From NCBI RefSeq assembly GCF_024868665.1, contig NC_079913.1, positions 15,332,147 to 15,396,146 of the forward strand: a stretch of DNA of 64,000 nt. The letters run 5' to 3'. This stretch comes from Triplophysa rosa (lineage: Eukaryota; Chordata; Actinopteri; Cypriniformes; Nemacheilidae). Made by a program: the position numbers and the translations under genes. Shown here piece by piece: positions 43,813-53,285 of this stretch (position 1 is its first letter; each line of letters opens with the position of its first letter). The notes beneath the pieces were generated by a model. That model was not told the DNA's origin and ran no database searches. It saw only the letters and a program-made list of their open reading frames with translations.

Positions 43813-44675
43813 CCCCCCACCGCCTCCCCGCGCCGTAGGGACGCCTTCACGGCCGGTAGGAACCGCACCCCCGGGCCACTCCGGTCTTGGGTGGCGGTCG
43901 GTGTCACCGGACGAGACCTAGGAGAAGGGGGAAAAAAACGGTTAAAAGTATGGGGGTCGCCGACCCCGCGGCCCGCCGCCATGTGGTCCTCCGCCAGCTG
44001 GACGGCCTGAGACAGCGATGCCGGCCGGTGGCACTGGACCCACCGGGCCGTCTCCGTGGGTAGTCGAGCCACAAACTGCTCCAGTACGACCCGCTCTACA
44101 ACCGTGTCGACATCGCCGTCGTCGTCCAGCAACCATTTGCGGCAGGCGTCCAGGAGCCGTTGGGCGAACACGAAGGGCTGGCCGCCATCCCCGAATTCCA
44201 GCGACCGGAAGCGCTGGCGCTGCTGCTCTGGAGTCAGTCCGACCCGCTGGAGGATCGCCTTTCGGAGGTCCGCGTAGTCCAGGAGGTTCTGAACCGGCAG
44301 CTGTTGAGCCGCGAGCTGGGCTTCCCCTGACAACAGTGGAATAAGTCGGGCGGCCCAGCCGTCGCGGGGCCAGCCAGATACCTCCGCGGACCTCTCGAAG
44401 AGCTCGAGGAAAGCCTCCGGGTCGTCCTGAGGCCCCATCTTGTGCAGCAGCACGGGAGCCGATGGGCCGGCGGCCGATGGTGTCCCTCCGGTTTGCCCAC
44501 CCTGGGTAATCCAGCCCCGGAACAGCTCGCGGTCCTCCGTCTGGGCCTGGAGGAGTAGGTGGAACCTCTTCTCCTGCTCCTTCTGTAGGTCCAGCAGAGC
44601 CCGATGATGTTCCTGGTGGAGTCCCGCGAGCGCCTGGATGACGTCCGCAAACGGTGAGGTTGGCGGGGATTGCAT
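43644..44675 (-). CDS. gag: Gypsy A gag (capsid) protein
   Basis: I chose ATG at 44675 (MQSPPTSPFADVIQALAGLH), about 15 codons after the primer-binding site, because upstream codons are LTR and leader. The product has a coiled helical start (LLDLQKEQEKRFHLLLQA), then a capsid/SCAN-like core: DPEAFLELFERSAEVSGWPR, WAARLIPLLSGEAQLAAQQL and VLEQFVARLPTETARWVQ. This core is typical of fish Ty3 gag. The zinc knuckle is not in this frame but in the overlapping pol frame, so gag and pol are linked by a frame change within 43917-43812. The tail of the open frame past about 43870 is therefore probably not translated as gag. Confidence 0.8.
   Translation of the reverse strand: MQSPPTSPFADVIQALAGLHQEHHRALLDLQKEQEKRFHLLLQAQTEDRELFRGWITQGGQTGGTPSAAGPSAPVLLHKMGPQDDPEAFLELFERSAEVSGWPRDGWAARLIPLLSGEAQLAAQQLPVQNLLDYADLRKAILQRVGLTPEQQRQRFRSLEFGDGGQPFVFAQRLLDACRKWLLDDDGDVDTVVERVVLEQFVARLPTETARWVQCHRPASLSQAVQLAEDHMAAGRGVGDPHTFNRFFPPSPRSRPVTPTATQDRSGPGVRFLPAVKASLRRGEAVGGCQLPDIRHLPLLSPLANPLAGFLPLGWRVGLGRSVGGAGIRGTSSRCVRLWRWVR
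43869..43875 (-). promoter_or_regulatory. Candidate -1 ribosomal frameshift heptamer between gag and pol
   Basis: On the minus strand CCCGGGG is positioned in the gag frame as C-CCG-GGG, the X-XXY-YYZ pattern. It lies inside the gag/pol overlap (pol frame open from 43917), and a -1 slip leads into the pol frame. Y = G is not a classical efficient slippery base, so this is a candidate only; a one-base deletion is the alternative. Confidence 0.3.
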
Positions 44676-44692
44676 GACGGGGCGTTCTCCCT

Positions 44693-44712
44693 CCTTCCCG
44701 GGTTTCGGCACC
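44693..44712 (-). promoter_or_regulatory. Gypsy A primer-binding site
   Basis: Directly after the 5' LTR the minus strand reads TGGTGCCGAAACCCGGGA, the kind of 18-base tRNA 3'-end complement seen in many fish Ty3 elements. It starts within two bases of the LTR end, which supports the LTR boundary at 44715. Confidence 0.7.
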
Positions 44713-44714
44713 AC

Positions 44715-45083
44715 TGTGGTAAAGCGTTCGGACAATGGAAGGAAGGAGACAGGGTCGGCGTAGCTGGTAAGAGGTTTTATTTGACAATAAAACACAAAAA
44801 CGCAAAGCAAAAGGAAATAATATGTAAATTGGCCTCCTGGCACAATCTCTCTATCTCCCGGTCTAGCCTGGGTCTCTCTCTTTGCAGCTCTCTCTGTCTG
44901 TCGTCTGCTCTCCTCCAGCCTCTCTCTTTCTTTGTCCTCCGATTGTGTTGGCTTTTATTCTCCTCTCGCCAATCACTGAAACGAGAGACAGGTGTTTATA
45001 ATCATCCCTTGCCGTACTTCTTTCCCGCCGATCTCCCATCCCTTTCTCCCCAGACCTCACTGGACCACGCCCCCCTTGCCACA
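44715..45083 (-). repeat. Gypsy A 5' LTR
   Basis: Plus-strand start is TGTGGTAAAGCGTTCGGACA, end is CCCTTGCCACA. It is the partner of 39188-39545, with indels concentrated in the CT-rich tract 44850-44935. Confidence 0.8.
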
Positions 45084-45138
45084 GTTAGCAATGACAATAA
45101 TAATTAATGATAATAAAATACACTAATATTAGAGCGAA

Positions 45139-45462
45139 GTGGTAAGCGCACTGATACAAACAAGCTGCCGGCAGCGATGCAGGAAACAGGAAGCAGGATT
45201 TCCTCAGGAAACAGGAAAAAGCCGAAAAATGCCTGTTGACAAAAATGACCATCCCAGTGAAGAGTCCACAATACAACACGGTTTAAACTTGGTTCAGCAA
45301 AATTCTGAGACTGATCCAATTACTTCTGATCCGCAAGTAGTTGAGCCACATTTGGATACATTTTTAGAAGATTTCAGAGATAATTTGTTTGGCTTCACTC
45401 TTAAATGCAGAGAGAAAAACCTTCTACATTTGTCAGTCCAACAAGACATTGCTGATGATTAA
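45139..45462 (+). CDS. Uncharacterised coding-like frame
   Basis: The 107-codon frame ends EDFRDNLFGFTLKCREKNLL...VQQDIADD at TAA 45462. The C-terminal part resembles segments I have seen in repeated fish transposon-linked proteins (helical, K-REK-LP-SVQ--I), but I cannot name the family. The first third may be non-coding. No partner exon was found. Confidence 0.25.
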   Translation: MVSALIQTSCRQRCRKQEAGFPQETGKSRKMPVDKNDHPSEESTIQHGLNLVQQNSETDPITSDPQVVEPHLDTFLEDFRDNLFGFTLKCREKNLLHLSVQQDIADD

Positions 45463-46120
45463 TTTAACTCTTGATTAATTTAAACATATGTTTATTTGAA
45501 TTTTGTTTAAACTGAGTTTTATACAGAATATCCTATATGTAGGTTATACGGTTGAATTTTTGACTGTTCTGTATACTATACTACTACAGTTACATTTGCC
45601 TGCTACTTAGAACTTGTTAAAGAATTGCTCACAAAGCCTGATGCCTCCAGTTTGAACACTCATGGAAATTATACTGTATGCCTGAATTCATAAAATGTAT
45701 TTTGTCTTTTAACAAGTGTTACCTTTACTCAACTTCACAAAACAATAAAACTATGAAGTGGAGTTTGTTGCCTTGTGATTAGTTAATACTACTTTTAATG
45801 TTTTGGTGTAATTTTTTATATTATTAAATGGATCGTCTCTATATAAGGGACATTTATGTCACTAGGGGTACATAAATATTCCTTTAGAGGTACAAACAAG
45901 AAGGTACAAAAATGTACCAATGTTCAAAGGTACATTTTTGTACCCTACTAGGGTACAGCTGGAGCGACAAAGCATTTGTACTTTTTTAGGTACATTACTG
46001 TACCTAGAATTTTCTGTGTGTAGACTGTAGCTGAAAAGGGGGGGTTTCATGACCCTTTAAATTTAAAAGTTGAGTAGCTAATAGAAAAAGAAAGGGGGAA
46101 ACAGGGCAACCCTGTCTTAC
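45463..46120. other. No gene; GTACA-rich repeat at 45860-46015
   Basis: 45860-46015 is a repeat rich in GGTACA/TGTACC in both orientations, resembling 3868-3985, and probably a hairpin MITE. The rest is AT-rich without a recognised feature. Confidence 0.35.
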
Positions 46121-46129
46121 TCCTCTATG

Positions 46130-47420
46130 AATAGAGAATTTTGGTGTTGTTCCATATATAACTATTTCCTCTTACATATAATGTTTAAACTGCATTGATA
46201 AAATAATGATCAAAGTAAAAAAACGTAATACACTAAAGATGAAATCATGGCTTACTGTATCGAAGGCTTTTTGGAAGTCTAAAAACATGATTAAAGCAGG
46301 GTCTAACACTAAATCATGATAATCAATCAAATCAAGAACTAACCTAACATTATTAGATATGTGGCGACCTTTTATAAACCCCGATTGGCATTCATCAATC
46401 AAGTCATCCAGACCATGTTTAAGCCGTTCTGCCAGAATAGATGGCAATATTTTATAGTCATTATTTAATCATGTAATTGGGTGCCAATTGTCGACCAAAA
46501 GTGGATCTTTTTGAGATTTTGGTATTAGAGTAATAACACCCTCTCTCATTGATGATGGTAGGTTAGCATTAGCTTGGCATCCATTTCCCATTTTCTATAA
46601 TCAACGCAAAAAAGAAAAAAAGCTTGATTCCCGATTTTGGTTTTCTAATTTCAAAAGGAAAATCCGTTGGCCACTAAGTACACGGACCAGTTTCCAATAT
46701 CCTCCACTAATTCTATAATCTTTATGTTCTGATAATGTCATTTAGGACTAATAAGTGTATGGTCCGTTAAAGCAGCAGGCAGTATAGATGTGTCCAAAAT
46801 GAATGGTTCTAAATCTGAAGAAACCAATCATACAGTATGTCAATGGGGGAAGTCAAGACTGTAGCTTAGACATAAAACATCCCTAGATTCACTGTTCGCT
46901 CTAGGAGGAAATCCATCCATGGAACCATTCACAACCAAAATAAAGTCACCACCAATAATTAATTTAGCATTAGGATGATTCCTCATAGTAGAGTTGACAC
47001 AATTTTCCCTAATAATAAATATTTTTCATCTTTTGAACAGTATCCATAAACATTAACAATAATGAACTTAGAATAATTCACATCAATCAGTAATATTATC
47101 CAATGACCTTTAGAAACCCCTTTGTTCCATATATATTTACCAAGGAAAGTGTTACAAAATTGAAACTCCACCTGAGTGACTGGAGCCGTAAACTAACCAT
47201 ATCGCACCTCCCCATTGGTTGTTCAAAAAAATATAATCCTCGGGCACGAATGAGTTTCCTGTATGAAAATCAAGTCACTTTTGTGTTCTTTGAAAAAAAG
47301 AAAAACAGCTTTCTTTTTGATTAAAAGGCAGGAAATCTGAAACTGTTCAGCTGCGCTTAATTTCACAATCATTTGCGATTTATAGATTTCACATCTGATA
47401 GAGAGGCATACACACATTTT
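46130..47420 (-). pseudogene. Decayed L1-like LINE (endonuclease and RT fragments)
   Basis: On the minus strand 47223-47417 has an APE-endonuclease-like piece (KEHKSDLIFIQETHS). 46983-47171 continues it (KGHWIILLIDV, FIIVNVYG). A GGDF-like stretch follows near 46940, and 46172-46447 is a reverse transcriptase piece (DECQSGFIKGRHISNNVRL, IMFLDFQKAFDTVSHDFIF). This order and these motifs fit the L1/Tx1 clade, which copies itself by nicking target DNA and reverse transcribing in place. Several frameshifts and stops, and a missing RT catalytic box, show it is dead. Confidence 0.7.
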
Positions 47421-48940
47421 CTCACCGGAAGTCTAAACACAAACAGCTCAAAAATGGTGGTGTTACTATCCACTCTTTTATCATTTATTGCATTTTATAA
47501 TTTATTGCATAATTTTAGGCAGACCTTTATACGTCATACGTCTCTGTAGTTTAAAATTTTAGATTAGTTTAGTTAAGTTAAAGTTGTTAAAGGAATGAAA
47601 TGATTAAATGTGCTTCTAACGGAGAAGGTAAATATACTGTAGCAATGAGTCTATACAGTCGCCTACCCTCTAAAAGTAGCAGTTTCCATTACACTTCAAA
47701 ATGAGCAAATTGAAATAACGCATTGAAAATACGCCAAAATGTAAGCACGTCAATTTCGTAAAAATGTTTTCACGCTCGCATGAGGTGTTTTTTAAAGAAA
47801 TACTATAGGCATATTTCGCAAAACTGCAATGGAAACACTTTGTCCTATTTACAAGTCACAGGGCGTACAAAAAAACTCACATGATCATTCGCGGTATGTT
47901 TTGATAGAACATTTGGGAAGAAAGGATGTAAGGAATTCACATGAAGTAATATCTTATATGATGGCCCAAACGCAGGAAAACAAGTGAGTGCAGTATGGAG
48001 ATTTACAGTGAGGTAATGTGAAAATATATAAAGAAATATAGACAATTCTCTTCATTCTTTCATCACAGTAGGTGACACTATGCACTAAAGTTGGTTTGCA
48101 ACCTACCATAAAATGTACAAAGAAGAAATATGGCCAGAATGACTTAAAACAAAATTAACCCTAACCCGCACTTTTATTATGATTATTACGGTGATCTACA
48201 GCAAGAGCAGTGAGGATCCCTTTATTTACAAGACAAACAAACAAAACACCAATTGTAAATTTAACTGAGCATATAGTGATGAATGAAGACGCTATTTAAG
48301 ATACGTTTTCCCTGCCAGTCATGAGTGTGTTTCATGCCAGTGAAGTGTTCACAATTTTAACATGTTTTAACATGTTTAATAAATGTTATAATACAAACTT
48401 TACTGTCTATTTGTAATACCATGTAGTAGCTTCGGTGCCATGCAGTCCCATGATGCAATGCTATTGCTAAAGTATCGTTCACATCTCGCCTAACTTCTTG
48501 AAGGTAAAATAATAATTTAAAAAAACTTCTTAAAGGTTTGTTCTGCTATTTGTTTACTTGAAAAGGGGTCTCAGCTATCCATTTCATCATAACAACAGTT
48601 TATGTCCTAGTTTTTGTTTTGAAGAGTGGGCTATGAGCAGGAGAGATATATTCATATTTCAGCCGGCTACCTTACAAATATCTCTAATGAGTAATTCAAA
48701 TCTGTATTCAGCTGAATTGTCTGCTTTGTTTCTTTAGTCTGAGCCTCATTCAAACTTTTGTTAATAAAAGTTTACATGTTAATACATGTTAAGGGATAGT
48801 TCACCTAAAAAGGAAAATTCTGTCATGAATTAATTCAATTCACGTTTATTTGTAAGCGCTTTTCACAGTTTACACTATAACCATTAAACTGAAATTGTTT
48901 AAGACGCGCGCGCATGCACGCACACACGTTGTATGTAACG
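47421..48940. other. No gene recognised
   Basis: No supported coding sequence. A short dispersed-repeat start (GGGATAGTTCACC) lies near 48794. Otherwise I see nothing I can name. Confidence 0.3.
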
Positions 48941-48957
48941 TGTCATTGTTACATACA

Positions 48958-49115
48958 AACAGCTTTCCTGTGGCTCAGTGGTTGGAGCATGGCACTAGCA
49001 ATGCCAAGGTCATGGGTTCGATCCCAGGGGATTGCACATAGTCAGAAACAAATGTATAATACAATGCAATGTAAGTCGCTTTGGATAAAAGCGTCTGCCA
49101 AATGCATAAATGTAA
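48958..49115 (+). mobile_element. tRNA-derived SINE
   Basis: The head has pol III boxes: A-box-like TGGCTCAGTGGTTGG (48971-48985) and B box GGTTCGATCCC (49015-49025). The tail TTTGGATAAAAGCGTCTGCC plus AAATGYATAAATGTAAATG is the standard fish SINE/LINE tail. TGTTACAT occurs on both sides (about 48947 and 49115) and may be the target duplication. It does not fold as a functional tRNA gene. Confidence 0.75.
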
Positions 49116-49539
49116 ATGTGTTACATGTATGCGTGTCCGTCTTGCTAATGCCTTCGCGTTGCGTGCATTTGCATTAATAACGTCCGTCTGTCTGGCCAAA
49201 GCATCCATTCCGAAACCATACATTAGCGGCCCGCTGGGAAAAGTTCAGATACTCCGGATGGCCGGACCGCCCCTGGTCGCAGTCAGTGGGATGACCGTTC
49301 TGGACTTTGAATGAATGTCCTACTGGTCAGTCCGCCCCTGATAGTGCTCTAAACATCAGGAGTTTTTAAGTCATTGTTGATTAATATAACCATATACAGA
49401 TGAGCAAAGTTCCCCTCCACAGTTCACTACTTACATTTCTTGTAGCAACTAGTTTTTTTATAGCAAAACATTTTTTTTCTTGTTTAGTATACAGTTTTGA
49501 GGTTTTGTTGTAGTTCTCCTGTACCTTTTAGAATACATT

Positions 49540-49690
49540 AACATTTACATTTAGTCATTTAGCAGACGCTTTTATCCAAAGCCACTTACAGAGAGTTCAG
49601 GGAGCAATAAGCGATATGTCATACAGGAGCAATAATACAGTAGGTGCTAATACAAAGTTACTAGTTTCAACAAAAGCTAGACCATTACTT
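49540..49690 (-). mobile_element. SINE tail fragment
   Basis: The plus strand reads TTTACATTTAGTCATTTAGC and AGACGCTTTTATCCAAAGCC, the complement of the SINE tail seen at 49080. The tRNA-like head is missing. Confidence 0.6.
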
Positions 49691-49989
49691 GTTGAGAGAA
49701 AGAGAGAGGGTTAGTGTTCTTTTTTTCTCATTTCTCACAATACAGTGGCCATGGCGAGCGTGCATGACAGAATTCATTGTGTATAAGAATCATGTATCAA
49801 ATATGAGCAAAGGCAGTGTTGTTTTTTTGATGTGGATTAATCATATCAGAAATGGCATGTAAAGCAGATGACGTCTTGTGATGAGGGTTTATGACTATAT
49901 GATATGTGGATATATACCGGCTGTTGATCAATTTGTCCAGCTTATCTGAGCATTTACTGTGATGCTGCATATAAAAAATAAAAAAGCTC

Positions 49990-50307
49990 TGTGACGCCCC
50001 TGCCGGTTGTTATTGTCTTTTGTATGTTTTTGTGCGTTGTTTCAGGAGATTGGTTTGTGATTGCAGATTGGGGACACCGGCCACTAGGGATTCCTATCTA
50101 TATAAACAGCTTTTTCCAGCTAGATGTGGTGTCCTTTCCTTTTTGGATTCCATTTTACGTTTATTTCATTGTATTGGTTACTTTGGCTCGAACTGTGCTT
50201 AATTAGTTCTTCTTTTTAGTATGTTATGTTATAAATAAAAATGCATTTTTTCTGCAAGTATGCTCGTCTACTCCCTTTTTTTGTTGCGATCTCATGGAAT
50301 CGCAACA
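49990..50307 (+). repeat. Gypsy B 5' LTR
   Basis: TGTGACGCCCCTGCCGG...CGCAACA, with TATA-like TCTATATAAAC near 50096 and a polyadenylation signal AATAAA near 50235. It differs from the 3' LTR by few changes (for example CCACTAGGG against CGCAAGG). Confidence 0.9.
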
Positions 50308-50309
50308 AA

Positions 50310-50321
50310 TGGGGGCTCGTT
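50310..50321 (+). promoter_or_regulatory. Gypsy B primer-binding site
   Basis: TGGGGGCTCGT follows the LTR by two bases and matches the start of the tRNA-Pro-type site used by many retroelements. The match weakens after the first 11 bases. Confidence 0.65.
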
Positions 50322-50459
50322 TAAAACATTCGTTATGTTTTTTTTTTTTTTTTAATTAGGTTTGAATTTACAATGTTTTTGTTAAATGTGTTATGGAGTG
50401 ATGAGTATAAAATTAGTTAAGGAAAGGGTTAAATTGCTCTTCTTTCGTTGCAATTGTCG

Positions 50460-51983
50460 TCAACAACATGCATACTAGACCCTATACCTACAAATCTACT
50501 GAAAAAGATGCTCCCAGAAATTATAGATCCTCTTCTTGGTATTATTAACTCATCTATGACATTAGGACATGTGCCTAAAGCATATAAGGTGGCTGTTATA
50601 AGGCCCCTTGTCAAAAAACCCCAACTCGACCCTAGAGAACTAAGGAACTACAGGCCTATATCGAATCTACCTTTCATATCTAAAGTTCTGGAAAAAGTAG
50701 TTTCAACTCAATTATGCTCCTTCCTCCAAAGGAATGACATCAATGAAGAATTCCAGTCTGGATTTAGAGCATGTCACAGTACAGAGACTGCTTTGATCAG
50801 AGTTACAAATGATCTGCTATTGGCGTCTGACCGAGGTTGTATCTCGTTATTGGTGCTGCTAGACCTTAGTGCTGCATTCGATACCATTGACCACAGCACA
50901 CTCCTACATAGACTCGAAAATTATGTCGGCATTAAGGGAATAGCTTTGAAATGGTTTAAATCTTATTTATCCGACCGTTTTCAATTTGTAGCAATAAACA
51001 ATGAGGTGTCACGCAAATCGCAAGTCCAGTACGGTGTACCACAGGGCTCAGTCTTAGGGCCTCTGCTCTTCGCATTATACATGCTACCTCTAGGAGATAT
51101 AATAAAGCGACACGGAGTTAGCTTTCACTGTTATGCTGATGATACTCAACTTTATATTTCCTCGAAGCCTCATGAAACACAGCAGTTCCATCGAATAATG
51201 GAATGCATAGTCGATATAAAAAACTGGATGAGTAACAACTTTTTATTACTGAACTCGGACAAAACGGAAGTGTTACTTATTGGACCGAAAACTGCTATAA
51301 GTAACAACCAAGAATACTGTTTAACTATTGACGGATGTTCCATAAAACCCTCGTCGTCAGCAAAGAATCTTGGCGTTCTATTCGATAGTAATCTGTCATT
51401 TGAGAGCCACGTCGCCAACACCTGTAAAATTGCGTTTTTCCATCTTAAGAATATATCTAAACTACGTCATATGCTGTCAATCTCAGATGCAGAGAAGTTA
51501 ATTCATGCATTCATGACATCAAGACTAGATTACTGTAATGCACTGTTAGGTGGTTGCCCTGCAGGCTTATTACAAAAACTCCAATTGGTCCAAAACGCGG
51601 CAGCTCGAGTTCTTACACGTACAAAAAAGTATGAACATATTAGCCCGGTTCTGTCAACCTTGCACTGGTTACCTATAAAGCATCGCGTTAACTTTAAAAT
51701 CTTGCTTATTACCTATAAAGCCTTACATGGTTTAGCTCCTCAGTACTTGAATGAACTCCTTTTGTATTACAGTCCTTCACGTGCATTACGCTCTCAGGCG
51801 TCCTGTCAGTTGGTAATACCTAGAATTTCAAAATCAAGTGCAGGTGGTAGATCCTTTTCCTATCTAGCGCCTAAACTTTGGAATAGTCTTCCCTGCACTG
51901 TCCGGGAGGCAGACACACTCTGTCAGTTTAAATCTAGACTAAAGACGCATCTTTTTAATCTTGCATACACTACTCTTCCATAA
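50460..51983 (+). CDS. L2 LINE reverse transcriptase region (no own start codon)
   Basis: The frame is open for over 500 codons to TAA 51981-51983 and shows the RT of the CR1/L2 group: ILDPIPTNLLKKMLPEIIDP, RPISNLPFISKVLEKVV, LLVLLDLSAAFDTIDHSTLL, VPQGSVLGPLLFALYMLPLG and the catalytic CYADDTQLYI. The C-terminal region (SRLDYCNALLGG, LTRTKKYEHISPVL, LHWLPIKHR) is also intact. The enzyme makes cDNA from the LINE RNA at the nicked target. Because the element is 5'-truncated, this protein lacks the endonuclease and an initiation codon. The long intact frame shows the insertion is recent. Confidence 0.92.
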   Translation, partial: STTCILDPIPTNLLKKMLPEIIDPLLGIINSSMTLGHVPKAYKVAVIRPLVKKPQLDPRELRNYRPISNLPFISKVLEKVVSTQLCSFLQRNDINEEFQSGFRACHSTETALIRVTNDLLLASDRGCISLLVLLDLSAAFDTIDHSTLLHRLENYVGIKGIALKWFKSYLSDRFQFVAINNEVSRKSQVQYGVPQGSVLGPLLFALYMLPLGDIIKRHGVSFHCYADDTQLYISSKPHETQQFHRIMECIVDIKNWMSNNFLLLNSDKTEVLLIGPKTAISNNQEYCLTIDGCSIKPSSSAKNLGVLFDSNLSFESHVANTCKIAFFHLKNISKLRHMLSISDAEKLIHAFMTSRLDYCNALLGGCPAGLLQKLQLVQNAAARVLTRTKKYEHISPVLSTLHWLPIKHRVNFKILLITYKALHGLAPQYLNELLLYYSPSRALRSQASCQLVIPRISKSSAGGRSFSYLAPKLWNSLPCTVREADTLCQFKSRLKTHLFNLAYTTLP

Positions 51984-52621
51984 TATAAATCTTCAGAGGG
52001 TTTAGGCTGCATTAGTTAGATCAACCGGAACCAAAAACACAACTGATGTACTTGTTGCATCAAAGAGTACAGAACAGTACTCTACTCTCAGCCAGTCTTG
52101 TCTCATTGTTCCAAGGTTACCACAGCGAGCAGGATGCAGTTCATGGCCTGACCTGATGGTAGAGCGGAGAATGGGAAGTGGGGACCTGACAAGAGCTGAG
52201 ATGATAGAGCTGGATAAAGAAGGACGCGGTCACTTGACACGTCTTCACCACAAAATTTCAAATGCTATTAGATTATTAATGATAATCTTAAACTATAATT
52301 TATTTTATTATTAAGTTTATTTATTTTATTTAGCCTTGTTGTGCAAGCTCTCTGGAGCTTGTGCAGAGGCAGCAGCTTTTGCCAGAGGGGAACTGGAATC
52401 CCCTGGTTGGGCCTGGGTTCTCCTGAGGTTTTTTTTCTCGATTAGAGTTTTGGGTTCCTCGCCACCGTTTGCATACTGTTTTTGCACTATCTGCCTGACC
52501 GGGGGGGCTGCTTTAGAATCTTAAAGTTTTACTTAATTAATATTGCATATAGGAATTTATTATCTGTTATATTTGACCTGTGCTTCTCTCTCCTTTATCC
52601 TAAATGTGTGCTCTCACTGAG

Positions 52622-52654
52622 CGTGTGTGTGTGTGCGTACTTGTCTGTGTACGT

Positions 52655-52691
<37 letters not shown>

Positions 52692-52765
52692 TCTGTGTCT
52701 GTGTGTGTTGGTGTGTGTGCGTGTTGTGTGTGTGGAGTGTTTTGTGTGTGGGTGTGTCTGTCTTC
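52622..52765 (+). repeat. GT/TG microsatellite
   Basis: A long TG-rich dinucleotide tract lies in the 3' untranslated part of the L2 LINE. All open frames over it are repeat-driven and not genes. Confidence 0.9.
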
Positions 52766-53285
52766 TGTGTTTTCAACCTTTTCTTGTTTTTGCAGGTACA
52801 ACTTTGATTGTTTTGCTTGTAGTCAATGTGTCTCATGTACAGCTGCTTTGTAACAATGAAAATTGTAAAAGCGCTATATAAATAAAGTTGAGTTGAGTTG
52901 AGCAATTGTGATATTTTAAGCCTATAATTAGCTTCTCCTCTAGGTTGAAGCGACATGTTCTTTATTTGGCTTGTCGATTTTTTTTATTTTAGTTTATTAT
53001 TTTTGGGCAGATCGGCGGTTAGAGCTGTGTCTCGGGAGCACGCCGAAGTTTAAAGGAACCGCCAATATAATTGGTTGTTTTTTTCGGCTTACGGTATTCA
53101 GTGCATAAGTACCCACCGCTGTATGCTTGAAGAGAAAGGGTCTACTTAGAATTTTTTTTTTTTTGTAGGATGGAGAAGTTCAAAATTTATGTGGCTTAAA
53201 TTGTTTTTTTTCCTGGATCTTGCAATTGCGACTGTAAGATTTGTTTTGAATTCATTTTTTTCTAAATACTGTGAGATTGTGAAGA

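Larger units (their letters stand above)
39188..45083 (-). mobile_element. Gypsy A: Ty3-type LTR retrotransposon with integrase before RT
   Basis: Minus-strand order: 5' LTR (44715-45083), primer-binding site, gag, then protease, integrase, reverse transcriptase and RNase H in one long frame, a duplicated RT-RNase H segment, polypurine tract and 3' LTR (39188-39545). LTRs are similar but differ in length mainly through a CT-rich tract. No matching target duplication is seen (left TACTA, right GTTAG). Integrase upstream of RT is the Gmr1-type order. Apart from the duplication and a gag/pol frame change the coding region is well preserved, so the insertion is fairly young. Confidence 0.9.
50458..52901 (+). 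mobile_element. L2-type LINE, 5'-truncated, inserted in Gypsy B
   Basis: It is bounded by the 8-bp duplication GCAATTGT (50450-50457 and 52902-52909). The 3' end reads AAGCGCTATATAAATAAAG followed by TTGAG repeats, the typical fish L2 tail. The 5' part with the endonuclease is missing, as is usual for LINE copies. The insertion lies in the Gypsy B leader between primer-binding site and gag and must be younger than it. Confidence 0.9.

Noticed and set aside
43942..44805. Second 287-codon frame overlapping Gypsy A gag
   Set aside because: Arg/Gly/Pro-rich shadow of the gag frame caused by high GC; no domain.
48958..49030. tRNA gene
   Set aside because: The A and B boxes are followed by the fish SINE tail and the tRNA arms do not pair well. 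It is a SINE head.
52595..52956. Cys/Val-rich and His/Thr-rich frames of up to 123 codons
   Set aside because: They are produced by the GT microsatellite in the LINE tail.
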